From Paenibacillus sp. J5C2022 (lineage in GTDB: Bacteria; Bacillota; Bacilli; Paenibacillales; Paenibacillaceae), in assembly GCF_025567625.1 (NCBI RefSeq), contig NZ_JAOQJC010000001.1, positions 1 through 64,000 of the forward strand: 64,000 nucleotides of DNA, in the 5' to 3' direction. Shown piece after piece: positions 8,123 through 18,340 of the stretch (the first letter of the stretch is position 1; the number at the start of each line of letters is the position of its first letter). A program made the translations under genes and the position numbers. The notes under the pieces were generated by a model. It was not told where the DNA came from, searched no databases, and saw only the letters and a program-made list of their open reading frames with translations.

Positions 8123-10069
8123 ATGAATATCAGTCAAATGATGAGAGGATTACTGGGGGATGCGGTGAGCGGCGAGACCCGCGCCATGGAGCTGAAGGTA
8201 GGTCAGGTCGTGAGGGGCGTCGTCATGAAGTTGCTGGATAATAATGAAGCGATTGTACAGATCAACGGGGTCACGATACGGGCGAAGCTGGAGATGCCGC
8301 TGCAAGCGGGACAGTCGGCTTACTTGCAGGTACAACCGGAATCCAGAGGCTCTATGGTCGTGCTGAAGGGGGTCGACCCCGGCGCGCTTGGGCTGGCGGA
8401 CGGCGCGCTGCGAGATCTGGTAAAGCTGCTCGGTCTGCCGGACGGCAGATGGGCGGAGGAGTTGGTCAAGGGGCTGCGAAGCGAAGGCATTCCGTTCGAC
8501 AGGGAGACAGGCCGCGCATTCCGTCAAGCGGTGACTGTCATGCCGGGAGGCATGCAGCATGAGCAGTGGATTGAGGCTGCCGCCGCCGCGTTCAAGAGGG
8601 GATTGCCGATGACGGCTGGCTCGATAGCCGCCATGCATCAGCTTATGTTCGGACAGCAGCTCCATACGCTGCTGGATACGATGCGCGGCCAGTTGCTCGG
8701 CTTATCGCAGCAGCAAGCGCAAGGCACTCTGCAAGCGGCTCTGCCGGCCGCAGGTGCAGAGACAGGGCAGGCTGCAGTAACACGACTGCTTACGCTGCTG
8801 GAGGGGGGAGAGCAGCTTCTGCGCGCCCTGGGGAGTTCTGCGGCGCCCGGGGAGGGCTCTGTCGCTGCCAAGGGGCAAGGAGCAGCCCTGCAGATGCAAC
8901 CGCCGGGAGGGGGCATGCGAGAGGCGGCAGTACAGGCTCCTGCGGCAGCGCTTAACGCGATGATGGCCGACGAAGGGGGCGGTTTGTCGTCAAGCAAGCC
9001 GAATCCTTCGGGCAACTGGCTGGGAAGCATGATGAAATGGCTCGGCGTCGACCATGAACACCTGCTCGCCAAATCCGTAGCGATGGACCAAGCTGGCGCC
9101 TCATCGCCAAGAACGGCCGATGGAGCGGCTGCAGGCTCGGCAGCAAGGGCCGGCATAGCGGGGGCCGAGAACCAGATGTCTGCCGGGAACGGCCAGGTAA
9201 CCAGACAAGAGGGAGCGAACGGCGGAGCGGCGGAGGCGCAGCAAGCCGGTACTAGAGCGCAAGCTGCTGCAGGTGCAGCTTCAGCGGCTTCGAGTGCGTC
9301 TGCCGGAACGATAGCGGCTCAGGCGGCAGGTGCGGAAGCGCCCTCGCAAGAGGCGGGTGGCAGACCGGCGCCTGCCCAGACACCGGGAAGCGCGCCGATG
9401 CAGCATGCAGTCGCTGGTGAGCGGCCGTTGACGGAAGCTGTCCCGCAGCCTGCTGCCGGAGGAGCTGCAACGTCGGGAATGGCTGCGCAGGAAGCGCAAG
9501 TTCCGGATACGATGAAGAGTGCGCTGCTCCAGTTGATTCATGCGACCGACATCCCTGCTACTGTCAAGGAGACGGCCCAGCAACTGCTGAATCAGATTAC
9601 CGGTCAGCAGCTGCTTATGACGCCGGAGCGGAACAGCTCCGTGTTGTCGCATGTAACGATGTTCATTCCGATCCATGACGGAGATGGCAGGGAGACAGCT
9701 TCCGTACATATCCAGACAAGGCGGGGGCGGCGAGGCGAGCTTGATGCCGACAACTGCCGTCTGCTGTTCGATCTGTCCATGCGCACGCTGGGCAATATGC
9801 TGGTGGATGTTCATGTCATGGACAAAATTGTCAGCTTGAACATATGGAACGACCACCCGTACATGGAAGGAATGCTGGAGGAGTTCAGGGACGATATGGG
9901 AGAGCGGATTGGAGCGGCGGGCTACCAGCTGTTGTCGCTGCGAACGACACCATTGCCGAAGGAAGGGGATATTGCTGCTGAAGCTCCGGCGAAGAAGAAG
10001 CTTCAGCAGCCGCCGGACTTGGCCCAGTTCACATCGACCCGTTACCGAGGAGTTGATCTGAAAGTATGA
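8123..10069 (+). CDS. ylqG: FliK-like protein YlqG with C-terminal hook-length-control domain
   Basis: A 648-aa protein in the syntenic position of B. subtilis ylqG. The N-terminal 90 residues form a beta-rich segment (LKVGQVVRGVVMKLLDNNEAI). A long Ala/Gly/Gln-rich, low-complexity middle follows (about 210-480). The C-terminal 160 residues resemble the FliK C-terminal domain (VHIQTRRGRRGELDADNC...VDVHVMDKIVSLNIWNDHP). Start ATG 8123 has GGAGGAG at 8108-8114; a GTG at 8096 is poorer. It overlaps ylqH by 4 bases. Function is not established. The domain and partner suggest a link to type III export, but secretion or hook-length control by this copy is inference. Confidence 0.75.
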   Translation: MNISQMMRGLLGDAVSGETRAMELKVGQVVRGVVMKLLDNNEAIVQINGVTIRAKLEMPLQAGQSAYLQVQPESRGSMVVLKGVDPGALGLADGALRDLVKLLGLPDGRWAEELVKGLRSEGIPFDRETGRAFRQAVTVMPGGMQHEQWIEAAAAAFKRGLPMTAGSIAAMHQLMFGQQLHTLLDTMRGQLLGLSQQQAQGTLQAALPAAGAETGQAAVTRLLTLLEGGEQLLRALGSSAAPGEGSVAAKGQGAALQMQPPGGGMREAAVQAPAAALNAMMADEGGGLSSSKPNPSGNWLGSMMKWLGVDHEHLLAKSVAMDQAGASSPRTADGAAAGSAARAGIAGAENQMSAGNGQVTRQEGANGGAAEAQQAGTRAQAAAGAASAASSASAGTIAAQAAGAEAPSQEAGGRPAPAQTPGSAPMQHAVAGERPLTEAVPQPAAGGAATSGMAAQEAQVPDTMKSALLQLIHATDIPATVKETAQQLLNQITGQQLLMTPERNSSVLSHVTMFIPIHDGDGRETASVHIQTRRGRRGELDADNCRLLFDLSMRTLGNMLVDVHVMDKIVSLNIWNDHPYMEGMLEEFRDDMGERIGAAGYQLLSLRTTPLPKEGDIAAEAPAKKKLQQPPDLAQFTSTRYRGVDLKV

Positions 10070-10383
10070 CGAAGGAGCAAGAGGGGAGCGAACAGTCGGC
10101 GCGTCCTGCCATCCGCAAGGCGGTTGCATTGAAGTACGAGCCCGGCGAGAAGACTGTGCCAGTACTCGTTGCGAAGGGAAGCGGCGAGCTCGCAGATCGC
10201 ATCGTGGAGAAAGCAAGGGAGAGCGGAGTCCCGTTGCAAGAGGATGCTTCGCTTGTGGAAGTATTGTCCAAGCTGGATGTCGATCAGGAAATTCCTCCTG
10301 AGCTATATACGCTGGTCGCGGAGATTTTAAGCTTCGTGTACCGGTCCGACCGGAGGGCGAGGGAGATGCAGCATGAGCTTTGA
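10066..10383 (+). CDS. ylqH: FlhB C-terminal-domain homologue YlqH
   Basis: A 105-aa protein matching the cytoplasmic C-terminal domain of FlhB/EscU export-switch proteins without any membrane part. RKAVALKYEPGEKTVPVLVAKG aligns by eye with the FlhB segment just after its NPTH cleavage site (compare the FlhB in this window, FAIALKYDAEKMDAPTIVAKG). The pattern continues through PPELYTLVAEILSFVYR. The NPTH motif itself is absent. Start ATG overlaps the ylqG stop (ATGA), and its end overlaps yraN by 11 bases. It could compete with or mimic cleaved FlhB; that is inference. Confidence 0.85.
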   Translation: MTKEQEGSEQSARPAIRKAVALKYEPGEKTVPVLVAKGSGELADRIVEKARESGVPLQEDASLVEVLSKLDVDQEIPPELYTLVAEILSFVYRSDRRAREMQHEL

Positions 10384-10744
10384 CAGAGGGGCCGTCGGAA
10401 GAATAGGGGAGGAGGCAGCATGCCGTCTGCTGGAATCGGCGGGTTACGCCATTGTGGAACGGAATTGGCGCTGCAAGCTTGGTGAGCTGGATATTGTCGC
10501 TCGTCAAGGCGATGTGCTTGTTATCGTGGAGGTGAGGACGAGGCGAACCGCTACATTGGGACGATACGGAATGGCGGAGGAGTCCGTCGGCTTCCGCAAG
10601 AAGATGAAGCTGAGAAGTCTGGCCCAGGCCTATGTGAAGACGCTGAAGCAGCCGGCCCAGCGCCTTCGGTTCGACGTCATCGCCATCTATATCGGAGATG
10701 ACGGGAAGATGGAGAGATATAAGCATTACGAATACGCATTCTAG
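10373..10744 (+). CDS. yraN: UPF0102/YraN family nuclease-fold protein
   Basis: A 123-aa member of the YraN family, which has a restriction-endonuclease/Holliday-resolvase-like fold. The motifs GRIGEEAACRLLESAGY, IVERNWRCKLGELDIVA and VIVEVRTRR give the Glu...Asp...Glu-x-Arg nuclease signature. The biological role is uncertain. Start ATG 10373 overlaps ylqH. The gene is convergent with comM, with only 6 bases between the stops. Confidence 0.92.
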   Translation: MSFDRGAVGRIGEEAACRLLESAGYAIVERNWRCKLGELDIVARQGDVLVIVEVRTRRTATLGRYGMAEESVGFRKKMKLRSLAQAYVKTLKQPAQRLRFDVIAIYIGDDGKMERYKHYEYAF

Positions 10745-10750
10745 ATTCAA

Positions 10751-12292
10751 TCAAGGCTCAACTCTCCGATAAGATATCGCTTCGGCAACATGCTCCGAAC
10801 GAACGGAGTCGCAATCTTCAAGATCGGCAATCGTCCTCGCCAGCTTCAATATCCGGTCATAAGCCCGCATGCTGATGCCCAGCGCTTCGAAAGCGTTGTC
10901 CAGCAGCATGCGGGCGTCGGCATGCAATGCGGCGGCGCGCAGAAGTCCGCTCCCTGTAAGCTCGCTGTTGAAGCGGACTCCGTATGTCCGGTTGCGCTCC
11001 AGCTGCCTCGTGCGTGCGGCAACGACCTGCCGCTGCAGCTCGACAGTCGTGAGCCCGCGCTCTCCGGCCCGATGCTGATCGAAGCGGGGGCGGGGCACCT
11101 CCAGCTGCAGATCGATCCGATCCAGGAGCGGTCCCGACAGCTTGGAGCGGTAACGGGCGATCGAAGTCGGACTGCATGTGCATATCTTCTCGCCATGCTC
11201 ATAGCCGAAGTAGCCGCATGGGCAGGGGTTGTAAGATACGGCCAGCATCAGATTGGCCGGGAACTGCACAGTCGCCCGGGAGCGGGAGATGGTGACGATG
11301 CGGTCCTCCAGCGGCTGCCGGAGCAGCTCAAGAACGGCGCGAGGGAATTCGGGCAGCTCATCCAGGAACAGGATGCCGCGATGCGCCAGCGTCACTTCTC
11401 CGGGCTTGGGGATGGAGCCTCCGCCGATCATGCCTCCGGCCGATATGGAATGGTGCGGGGCACGGAAGGGAGGGCTCGCCATAAGCCCTCTCGCCCCATC
11501 CGACAGCTTGCCCGCAACGCTGTAGATCTTCGTCACCTCAAGCGCTTCTTCTTCGACGAGAGGCGGCAGAATGCCGGGCAATCGGCGGATCATCATTGTT
11601 TTGCCCGTTCCGGGCGGTCCGCACAGTAGAATGTTATGCTTGCCGCTCGCGGCAATGAGCATGGCCCGCTTCGCTTGCTGCTGCCCGATCACATCATGAA
11701 AGTCGAGTCCGTCCTGCGGGGGAGAGTCGGGAAGGCGACGCTTGCCGCTGTCCGCTGCGGCATGACGAAGCCGCTCCCAGCCCCGCTCCGCGCCTCCGCC
11801 CGCCAGTTCATGCAGATGCGTCAAGCCATACAGCTCCATACCGGATATCCATGCCGCCTCTTGCACGTTGCCTGCCGGAAGGAGCACGCGGCTGATACCG
11901 CTTCGCTTCGCCCGCTCCAGCATGGCAAGTACGCCCGGCACCGGGCCGATGGAACCGCTAAGCGACAGCTCGCCGATAAGAAGCGTGTCCTTGAAGGGAG
12001 CGCCGCCCAATTGTCCGCTTGCGGTCAGGATGCCAGCGGCGATTGCCACATCGAAGGCAGTGCCCTCCTTGCGCAGATCCGCCGGTGCAAGGTTCACCGT
12101 GATCCGTTCCATCGGAAAGTTGAAGCCGCTGTTCTTCAGCGCAGCGCGAACCCGTTCTACCGATTCCCGCACGGCGGGGTCGGGCAAGCCGACGATATGC
12201 ACCTGGGGCAATCCGTTGCTGATGTCCACTTCCACACAGATATTTTTACCTTCTACTCCGAATACACTGGCACTGTGTATGGCATTGTACAC
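10751..12292 (-). CDS. comM: ComM/YifB family AAA+ Mg-chelatase-like ATPase
   Basis: A 513-aa protein of the ComM/YifB family; in Gram-negatives ComM is a hexameric helicase that promotes branch migration in natural transformation. An N-terminal Lon-protease-like domain (SASVFGVEGKNICVEVDISN) is followed by Walker A CGPPGTGKTMMIRRLPG, Walker B GILFLDELPEF, a Cys cluster (NPCPCGYFGY...ICTCSP) and the C-terminal chelatase-like helical region. The start is GTG at 12292. Its ribosome-binding site GGAGGTG (12301-12307, minus strand) lies in the 3' arm of a terminator-like hairpin directly before the start codon. It is the only minus-strand gene in the window, divergent from sucC. Confidence 0.93.
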   Translation of the reverse strand: MYNAIHSASVFGVEGKNICVEVDISNGLPQVHIVGLPDPAVRESVERVRAALKNSGFNFPMERITVNLAPADLRKEGTAFDVAIAAGILTASGQLGGAPFKDTLLIGELSLSGSIGPVPGVLAMLERAKRSGISRVLLPAGNVQEAAWISGMELYGLTHLHELAGGGAERGWERLRHAAADSGKRRLPDSPPQDGLDFHDVIGQQQAKRAMLIAASGKHNILLCGPPGTGKTMMIRRLPGILPPLVEEEALEVTKIYSVAGKLSDGARGLMASPPFRAPHHSISAGGMIGGGSIPKPGEVTLAHRGILFLDELPEFPRAVLELLRQPLEDRIVTISRSRATVQFPANLMLAVSYNPCPCGYFGYEHGEKICTCSPTSIARYRSKLSGPLLDRIDLQLEVPRPRFDQHRAGERGLTTVELQRQVVAARTRQLERNRTYGVRFNSELTGSGLLRAAALHADARMLLDNAFEALGISMRAYDRILKLARTIADLEDCDSVRSEHVAEAISYRRVEP

Positions 12293-12330
12293 AAAAAAAG
12301 CACCTCCATTGTTTACGAATGAAGGTGCTT
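12293..12330 (-). terminator. Terminator-like hairpin in comM leader, carrying its Shine-Dalgarno
   Basis: On the minus strand, AAGCACCTTCATT (12330-12318) pairs over 13 positions (one wobble) with AATGGAGGTGCTT (12310-12298) around a 7-base loop. Seven T residues (12299-12293) run straight into the GTG start codon of comM. The 3' arm contains GGAGGTG. The element could terminate transcription before comM or block ribosome access. Confidence 0.75.
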
Positions 12331-12353
12331 CCTCACATTTAACGTTTATCGAC

Positions 12354-12383
12354 AGAATATCTCAAAACATGTTCGGATGTCAA
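12354..12383 (-). promoter_or_regulatory. SigA-type promoter for comM
   Basis: On the minus strand TTGACA (12383-12378), an 18-base spacer and TATTCT (12359-12354). The predicted start near 12346 gives a leader of about 54 bases that is mostly the hairpin. Confidence 0.6.
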
Positions 12384-12441
12384 TCTGTGCGGAGCGATTA
12401 TTTGGCAAGCTTTAGGCCATACTAGTTGTCGTGGCTTTATT

Positions 12442-12460
12442 TCATCTCATTTTGAGATGA
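12442..12460. promoter_or_regulatory. Perfect palindrome between comM and sucC
   Basis: TCATCTCA (12442-12449) and TGAGATGA (12453-12460) form an 8-bp dyad with a TTT centre, upstream of both divergent promoters. An extra ATCTCA half-site occurs at 12359-12364, touching the comM -10. No T-tract follows in either direction, so an operator is more likely than a terminator. The rest of the comM-sucC gap shows only the promoters listed. Confidence 0.4.
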
Positions 12461-12521
12461 TATCCATATCAAAAAAGCCTATGGATTCTGTCAGAAAAAT
12501 AAGGTGCAAGTCGTCGAAAGA

Positions 12522-12530
12522 TGCTACAAT
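12522..12530 (+). promoter_or_regulatory. Extended -10 promoter for sucCD
   Basis: TGCTACAAT at 12522-12530 reads as an extended -10 (TGn-TACAAT). No good -35 is seen 17 bases upstream, so confidence is modest. It would give a leader of about 50 bases. Confidence 0.45.
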
Positions 12531-12588
12531 AAGAAAAGTTTGTGTGTACATATGACTGATAAGAGTCTGTGAAATGGAGGATTTCAAC

Positions 12589-13749
<1,161 letters not shown>

Positions 13750-13820
13750 GCTTGATTGCGGCTCTACTAATAAGACTACCTCTATCGCGTATAGAATTCA
13801 TTCAGGGGATGTGAGTTAAG

Positions 13821-14759
13821 TTGAGTATACTGGTAAACAAAGATACAAAGGTGATCACACAAGGCATCACGGGCGAGACTGGCAAGTTTCACGCGAAAGG
13901 TGCGCTGGACTACGGTACTCAAATGGTGGGCGGCGTAACACCGGGTAAAGGCGGAACCAATGTGGACATTACGCTGGAGAGCGGCTCCACCGTCTCTCTT
14001 CCAGTGTTCAATACGGTACAGGAGGCCGTTACGGCTACCGGTGCTAACGCTTCCGTTATATACGTACCGCCGGCATTCGCGGCGGACGCCATTATGGAGG
14101 CAGTTGACGCGGAGCTCGATCTCGTCATCTGCATCACAGAAGGTATTCCGGTGCTGGACATGGTGAAAGTGAAGCGTTATATGGAAGGCAGCAAGACCGT
14201 TCTGATCGGACCTAACTGCCCTGGCGTTATTACACCTGGCGAATGCAAGATCGGCATTATGCCTGGCTATATCCATACGATAGGCCATGTAGGCGTCGTA
14301 TCCAGATCCGGAACGCTCACATACGAAGCCGTTCATCAGCTTACCACTCGCGGCATTGGACAATCGTCCGCTGTAGGTATTGGCGGCGACCCGGTGAAAG
14401 GCTCCGAGTTTATCGACATATTGAGTCGCTTCAATGACGATCCCGATACGTATGCCGTGATCATGATCGGTGAAATCGGCGGTACGGCCGAGGAAGAAGC
14501 AGCTGAGTGGATTAAAGCGAACATGAAGAAGCCGGTTGTCGGCTTTATCGGCGGCGCTACAGCGCCTCCAGGGAAGCGCATGGGCCATGCGGGCGCCATC
14601 ATTTCCGGCGGTAAAGGAACAGCAGCCGAGAAAATTGCAACTTTGGAAGCATGCGGCATTAAAGTGGCTCCAACGCCTTCCGACATGGGCTCCACGCTCG
14701 TAAGCGTCCTGGAGGAGCAAGGACTTCTGGAGAAGTGCACGACAGTCAAATCTTCTTAA
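13821..14759 (+). CDS. sucD: Succinyl-CoA synthetase alpha subunit
   Basis: A 312-aa CoA-binding subunit. It contains the CoA-binding fold at the N-terminus ([24 protein letters not shown]), the [12 protein letters not shown] segment, and the phosphohistidine region [15 protein letters not shown], whose His is transiently phosphorylated. The start is TTG 13821 behind AGGGGATGTGAG. It is co-transcribed with sucC and closed by a strong terminator at 14787-14827. Confidence 0.98.
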   Translation: MSILVNKDTKVITQGITGETGKFHAKGALDYGTQMVGGVTPGKGGTNVDITLESGSTVSLPVFNTVQEAVTATGANASVIYVPPAFAADAIMEAVDAELDLVICITEGIPVLDMVKVKRYMEGSKTVLIGPNCPGVITPGECKIGIMPGYIHTIGHVGVVSRSGTLTYEAVHQLTTRGIGQSSAVGIGGDPVKGSEFIDILSRFNDDPDTYAVIMIGEIGGTAEEEAAEWIKANMKKPVVGFIGGATAPPGKRMGHAGAIISGGKGTAAEKIATLEACGIKVAPTPSDMGSTLVSVLEEQGLLEKCTTVKSS

Positions 14760-14786
14760 TCGAAGAGATGTAATTTATGAGGCAAG

Positions 14787-14827
14787 CAGCCTTTCGGCGT
14801 CAAGGACGTCCGGAGGGCTGTTTTTTT
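14787..14827 (+). terminator. Intrinsic terminator of sucCD
   Basis: CAGCC(TTT)CGG starting at 14787 pairs with CCGGAGGGCTG ending at 14820, with an inner CGTC/GACG helix, followed by TTTTTTT (14821-14827). Confidence 0.9.
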
Positions 14828-14975
14828 CGTTTTGTCATACATGTACTGGAAAAAATGTTGAAATTGCATGAAAGAAATGAAAAGGTTGACTTGCATTCTG
14901 CAGCCGTGTAAGACACAATAGAAAAGTATGCAAGCCAGCCCTAATGAACCTATTCAGGAGAGAGGGTTGGTGGAC

Positions 14976-16115
14976 ATGGATACATGGCAGCAGCAAGAGA
15001 AAGAAATGGTGCTAGCCTTTCATGAGATTCCCGGAATTGGCTGGCACGCCATTAAGAAGGCGGTCAAGCATCAGTTATGGCGCAAAGAGAATTGGACGCG
15101 AGACGATCTGCTGGATATCGGCCTTCGTCCCGGTCAAGCTCAGAAGGCTGCGGACTACTTCCGGGAGCATGCATGGCGCAGCACAACTTCAGGATCATTG
15201 AAGATGAAGCATTGCGGTGCTTCCATTCTGACACCTTATGACGCTCAGTATCCAACGCTGCTGAAGGAATGCCCGCAGCCCCCATGGGTACTGTATGCGA
15301 TTGGAAGGTTGGAGCTGCTGGAGAGACCTGCAGTTGCGATTGTTGGCACAAGGGTGCCGACAGCATATGGCAGGCATGTAGCAACAGTAATGGCAAGGAA
15401 GCTGTCTGCAGCAGGATTGACCATCGTTAGCGGACTGGCCAGAGGCATCGACAGTCGGGCGCACGAGGCGGCTCTGGAGGAGAGGGGCGGGACGATTGCC
15501 GTATTGCCTACACCGATCGACGATTGCTATCCCCCTCAGAACGAATCGCTGTATCGGCGCATCGCGGAGCGCGGACTGCTTCTATCGGAGACTCCGCTGG
15601 GCTCCGGGCTGCATCCCGGTCAATTCCACCAGCGCAATCGTGTCATTGCGGGACTTTCCAGAGCGGCGATCGTCGTAGAAGGAGCCAGTCGAAGCGGTTC
15701 ACTTATTACGGCTGCTCACGCGCGCGACATGGATCGGGAGCTGTTCGCGGTTCCGGGGCCGATCAACTCGCCCAGGAGCGAAGGCCCTAATGAACTGATT
15801 GCGAAGGGGATGGCCATCCTTATGCATTCTGCAGAGCAAGTGTTCCAGGAATTGCTGTGGCTGCGCGGAATGGTGGAGGCTTGCGACAGGGCGGAGGGGC
15901 AGCATGACAGCGCAGCATCCGCAGCGAAGGAGGCGGAGCCGGCGACTTCGGAGGAACGGAAGGTATTGGCGCTGCTGTGCGAGCGCCCTATGAGCCTCGA
16001 TGAGCTTCAGGAGCTAACGGCGTTTCCATTTGGACATTTGAGCTCCATTCTGCTAAATTTATGTATAAAACGAAGGATCGAGCAGCAAGCGGGATCCTTA
16101 TACATGGTATTGTAA
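14976..16115 (+). CDS. dprA: DNA processing protein DprA (Smf)
   Basis: A 379-aa protein that loads RecA on incoming single-stranded DNA during transformation. An N-terminal helical (SAM-like) region is followed by the Rossmann-like domain from about 105 (VAIVGTRVPTAYGR, GLTIVSGLARGIDSRAHEAAL, QRNRVIAGLS, SGSLITAAHARD, FAVPGPINSPRSEGPN). The C-terminal winged-helix domain is about 315-379. The site usually read FPxRNR is FHQRNR here. ATG 14976 follows GAGAGGG at 14959-14965; the earlier ATG 14928 has no ribosome-binding site. Gene order sucD-dprA-topA is standard. Confidence 0.95.
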   Translation: MDTWQQQEKEMVLAFHEIPGIGWHAIKKAVKHQLWRKENWTRDDLLDIGLRPGQAQKAADYFREHAWRSTTSGSLKMKHCGASILTPYDAQYPTLLKECPQPPWVLYAIGRLELLERPAVAIVGTRVPTAYGRHVATVMARKLSAAGLTIVSGLARGIDSRAHEAALEERGGTIAVLPTPIDDCYPPQNESLYRRIAERGLLLSETPLGSGLHPGQFHQRNRVIAGLSRAAIVVEGASRSGSLITAAHARDMDRELFAVPGPINSPRSEGPNELIAKGMAILMHSAEQVFQELLWLRGMVEACDRAEGQHDSAASAAKEAEPATSEERKVLALLCERPMSLDELQELTAFPFGHLSSILLNLCIKRRIEQQAGSLYMVL

Positions 16116-16143
16116 CTTGTCGTAGAGAGAGGAGGCACCTCAC

Positions 16144-18237
16144 ATGGCAGATTCATTGGTTATCGTGGAATCACCTGCTAAAGCCAAAACGATCGGCAAA
16201 TATTTGGGAAGCAAATATATCGTGAAAGCGTCTATGGGTCATATTCGGGATTTGCCTAAGAGCCAGATCGGCGTTGAGGTCGAGAACGAATTTAAGCCTA
16301 AATATATTACAATTAGAGGCAAGGGCAACGTATTGAAAGAGCTGAAGGATGCGCGGAAGAAAGTGAAGCATGTGTATCTGGCGGCTGACCCCGATCGCGA
16401 AGGCGAGGCGATCGCGTGGCATCTTGCTCATTATCTGGAGCTTAACGAAACGGATACCTGTCGTGTAGTGTTTAATGAAATAACGAAGCAAGCCGTTAAG
16501 GAGGCGTTCAAGACGCCTCGCAAAATTAATATGGATCTCGTTAACGCGCAGCAAGCGAGACGGATACTGGATCGGCTGGTCGGCTACAAGATTAGTCCGC
16601 TGCTGTGGAAGAAAGTGAAGAAAGGCTTATCGGCAGGCCGCGTGCAATCCGTAGCCGTCAAGCTGATTATTGACCGGGAGAACGAGATCGACGCGTTCAT
16701 TCCTGAAGAGTACTGGTCGATTACGGCCAAGCTGCAGCATGGAGGAAAACCGTTCGAAGCGAAATTCCATAGCTTGAACGGGTCGAAGAAGGAGCTTGGC
16801 AACCAGGCCGAAGTACAGGAGATTCTGAAGGGAATCGAGGGCAAGGACTTCGTCGTAGCCAATGTGAAGGAGAAGGAGCGTCTGCGCAATCCGGCGCCGC
16901 CGTTCATTACCAGCTCCTTGCAGCAGGAAGCCGCGCGCAAGATCGGCTTCCGCGCGTCCAAGACGATGTCGGTCGCACAGCAGCTCTATGAAGGAGTGGA
17001 GCTGGGCAAAGAAGGAACGGTCGGTCTTATTACGTATATGAGAACCGATTCTACCCGGATATCACCAGTGGCCCAAGAAGAGGCCAAGACGTATATTTCC
17101 GAGAAGTATGGTGCGGATTATGTGCCGGAGCAGCCACGCGTCTATACGAAGAAGAACAGCAACGCGCAGGATGCGCACGAAGCGATTCGTCCGACGTCCA
17201 TTATGCGCGATCCCGATACGATGAAGCCATTCTTGTCGCGAGACCAGATAAGGCTCTACAAGCTCATCTGGGAGCGATTTGCTTCTAGCCAGATGGCTTC
17301 AGCCGTACTGGATACGATGACGGTAGATTTGCAATGCGGCGATTCAACTTTCCGCGCTACCGGCTCCAAGATCAAATTCGCGGGCTTTATGAAGGTGTAT
17401 GTGGAGGGCAATGATGACGGTACGGTGGAGGAGCATAAGCTGCTTCCGCCGCTTGCGCAAGACGATGTGGTAAAGGCCGAGGAAATTGAACCGAAGCAGC
17501 ACTTTACGCAGCCGCCTCCGCGATACTCCGAAGCGAGACTCGTTCGCACGTTGGAGGAGCTGGGCATCGGCAGGCCGAGCACCTATGCTCCGACGCTGGA
17601 GACGATCCAGAAGCGCGGATACATCGCCATGGAAGAGAAGAAGTTTTTCCCGACCGAGCTGGGCGAATTGGTGATTCAACTGATGGAGGAGTTCTTCCCG
17701 GAAATTCTGGACGTCGAGTTCACGGCCAACATGGAAGGGGATCTCGACCATGTGGAAGAAGGCACGGAGGATTGGGTCAAGGTGCTTGCGAACTTCTATG
17801 AGTCCTTCGAGCAACGGCTGGAAGTAGCCGAAGAGGAAATGAAGGAAATCGAAATTCAGGATGAAGTATCCGACGAGATATGCGAGAAGTGCGGAATGCC
17901 GCTAGTATACAAGATGGGCAGATTCGGCAAGTTCCTGGCTTGCTCGGGCTTCCCGGATTGCCGCAACACGAAGCCGATCGTGAAGGATGTCGGCGTCGAA
18001 TGTCCGAAATGCCGAGAGGGCAAAATCATCGAGCGGCGCAGCAAGAAAGGGAGAATCTTCTACGGCTGCGACCAGTATCCGGGCTGCGACTTCGTCTCTT
18101 GGGATAAGCCGACGAACAAAACCTGTCCTAGTTGCGACAGCATGCTGGTCGAGAAACGCAATCGCTCTGGCGCAAGACTGCAATGCGTCTCCTGCGACTA
18201 CACGGAAGAATTGATTGAAGAAGAAGAACAAGCTTAA
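16144..18237 (+). CDS. topA: DNA topoisomerase I
   Basis: A 697-aa type IA enzyme that relaxes negative supercoils. The TOPRIM domain starts at the N-terminus ([18 protein letters not shown]; metal site [15 protein letters not shown]). The catalytic tyrosine lies in [14 protein letters not shown]. Three C-terminal four-Cys zinc modules follow ([11 protein letters not shown]..., [11 protein letters not shown]..., [11 protein letters not shown]...). The start ATG 16144 is preceded by GAGAGGAGGCACC. Length matches the Bacillus enzyme. Confidence 0.98.
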   Translation: MADSLVIVESPAKAKTIGKYLGSKYIVKASMGHIRDLPKSQIGVEVENEFKPKYITIRGKGNVLKELKDARKKVKHVYLAADPDREGEAIAWHLAHYLELNETDTCRVVFNEITKQAVKEAFKTPRKINMDLVNAQQARRILDRLVGYKISPLLWKKVKKGLSAGRVQSVAVKLIIDRENEIDAFIPEEYWSITAKLQHGGKPFEAKFHSLNGSKKELGNQAEVQEILKGIEGKDFVVANVKEKERLRNPAPPFITSSLQQEAARKIGFRASKTMSVAQQLYEGVELGKEGTVGLITYMRTDSTRISPVAQEEAKTYISEKYGADYVPEQPRVYTKKNSNAQDAHEAIRPTSIMRDPDTMKPFLSRDQIRLYKLIWERFASSQMASAVLDTMTVDLQCGDSTFRATGSKIKFAGFMKVYVEGNDDGTVEEHKLLPPLAQDDVVKAEEIEPKQHFTQPPPRYSEARLVRTLEELGIGRPSTYAPTLETIQKRGYIAMEEKKFFPTELGELVIQLMEEFFPEILDVEFTANMEGDLDHVEEGTEDWVKVLANFYESFEQRLEVAEEEMKEIEIQDEVSDEICEKCGMPLVYKMGRFGKFLACSGFPDCRNTKPIVKDVGVECPKCREGKIIERRSKKGRIFYGCDQYPGCDFVSWDKPTNKTCPSCDSMLVEKRNRSGARLQCVSCDYTEELIEEEEQA

Positions 18238-18278
18238 TGCTGCGGAATCGATCCGTATAACTAATACACACAACTCCG

Positions 18279-18298
18279 TCCTCCCTCACCAGGGGGGA
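18279..18298 (+). terminator. Hairpin between topA and trmFO
   Basis: TCCTCCCT (18279-18286) pairs with AGGGGGGA (18291-18298) with one wobble and a 4-base loop. No strong T-tract follows (TGATGTTGTTC), so termination would be partial. Confidence 0.4.
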
Positions 18299-18340
18299 TG
18301 ATGTTGTTCTATCGCAATGAAACGAGAGGAATGAATATTC

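Noticed and set aside
9281-10750. 489-codon minus-strand open frame over ylqG, ylqH and yraN
   Set aside because: Three overlapping, recognisable plus-strand genes explain the region; the antisense peptide is Arg/His/Leu-rich and of low meaning.
14886-14919. Promoter for dprA (TTGACT or TTGCAT with CACAAT)
   Set aside because: Boxes can only be paired with poor matches or wrong spacing, so no promoter was called, although one is expected after the sucCD terminator.
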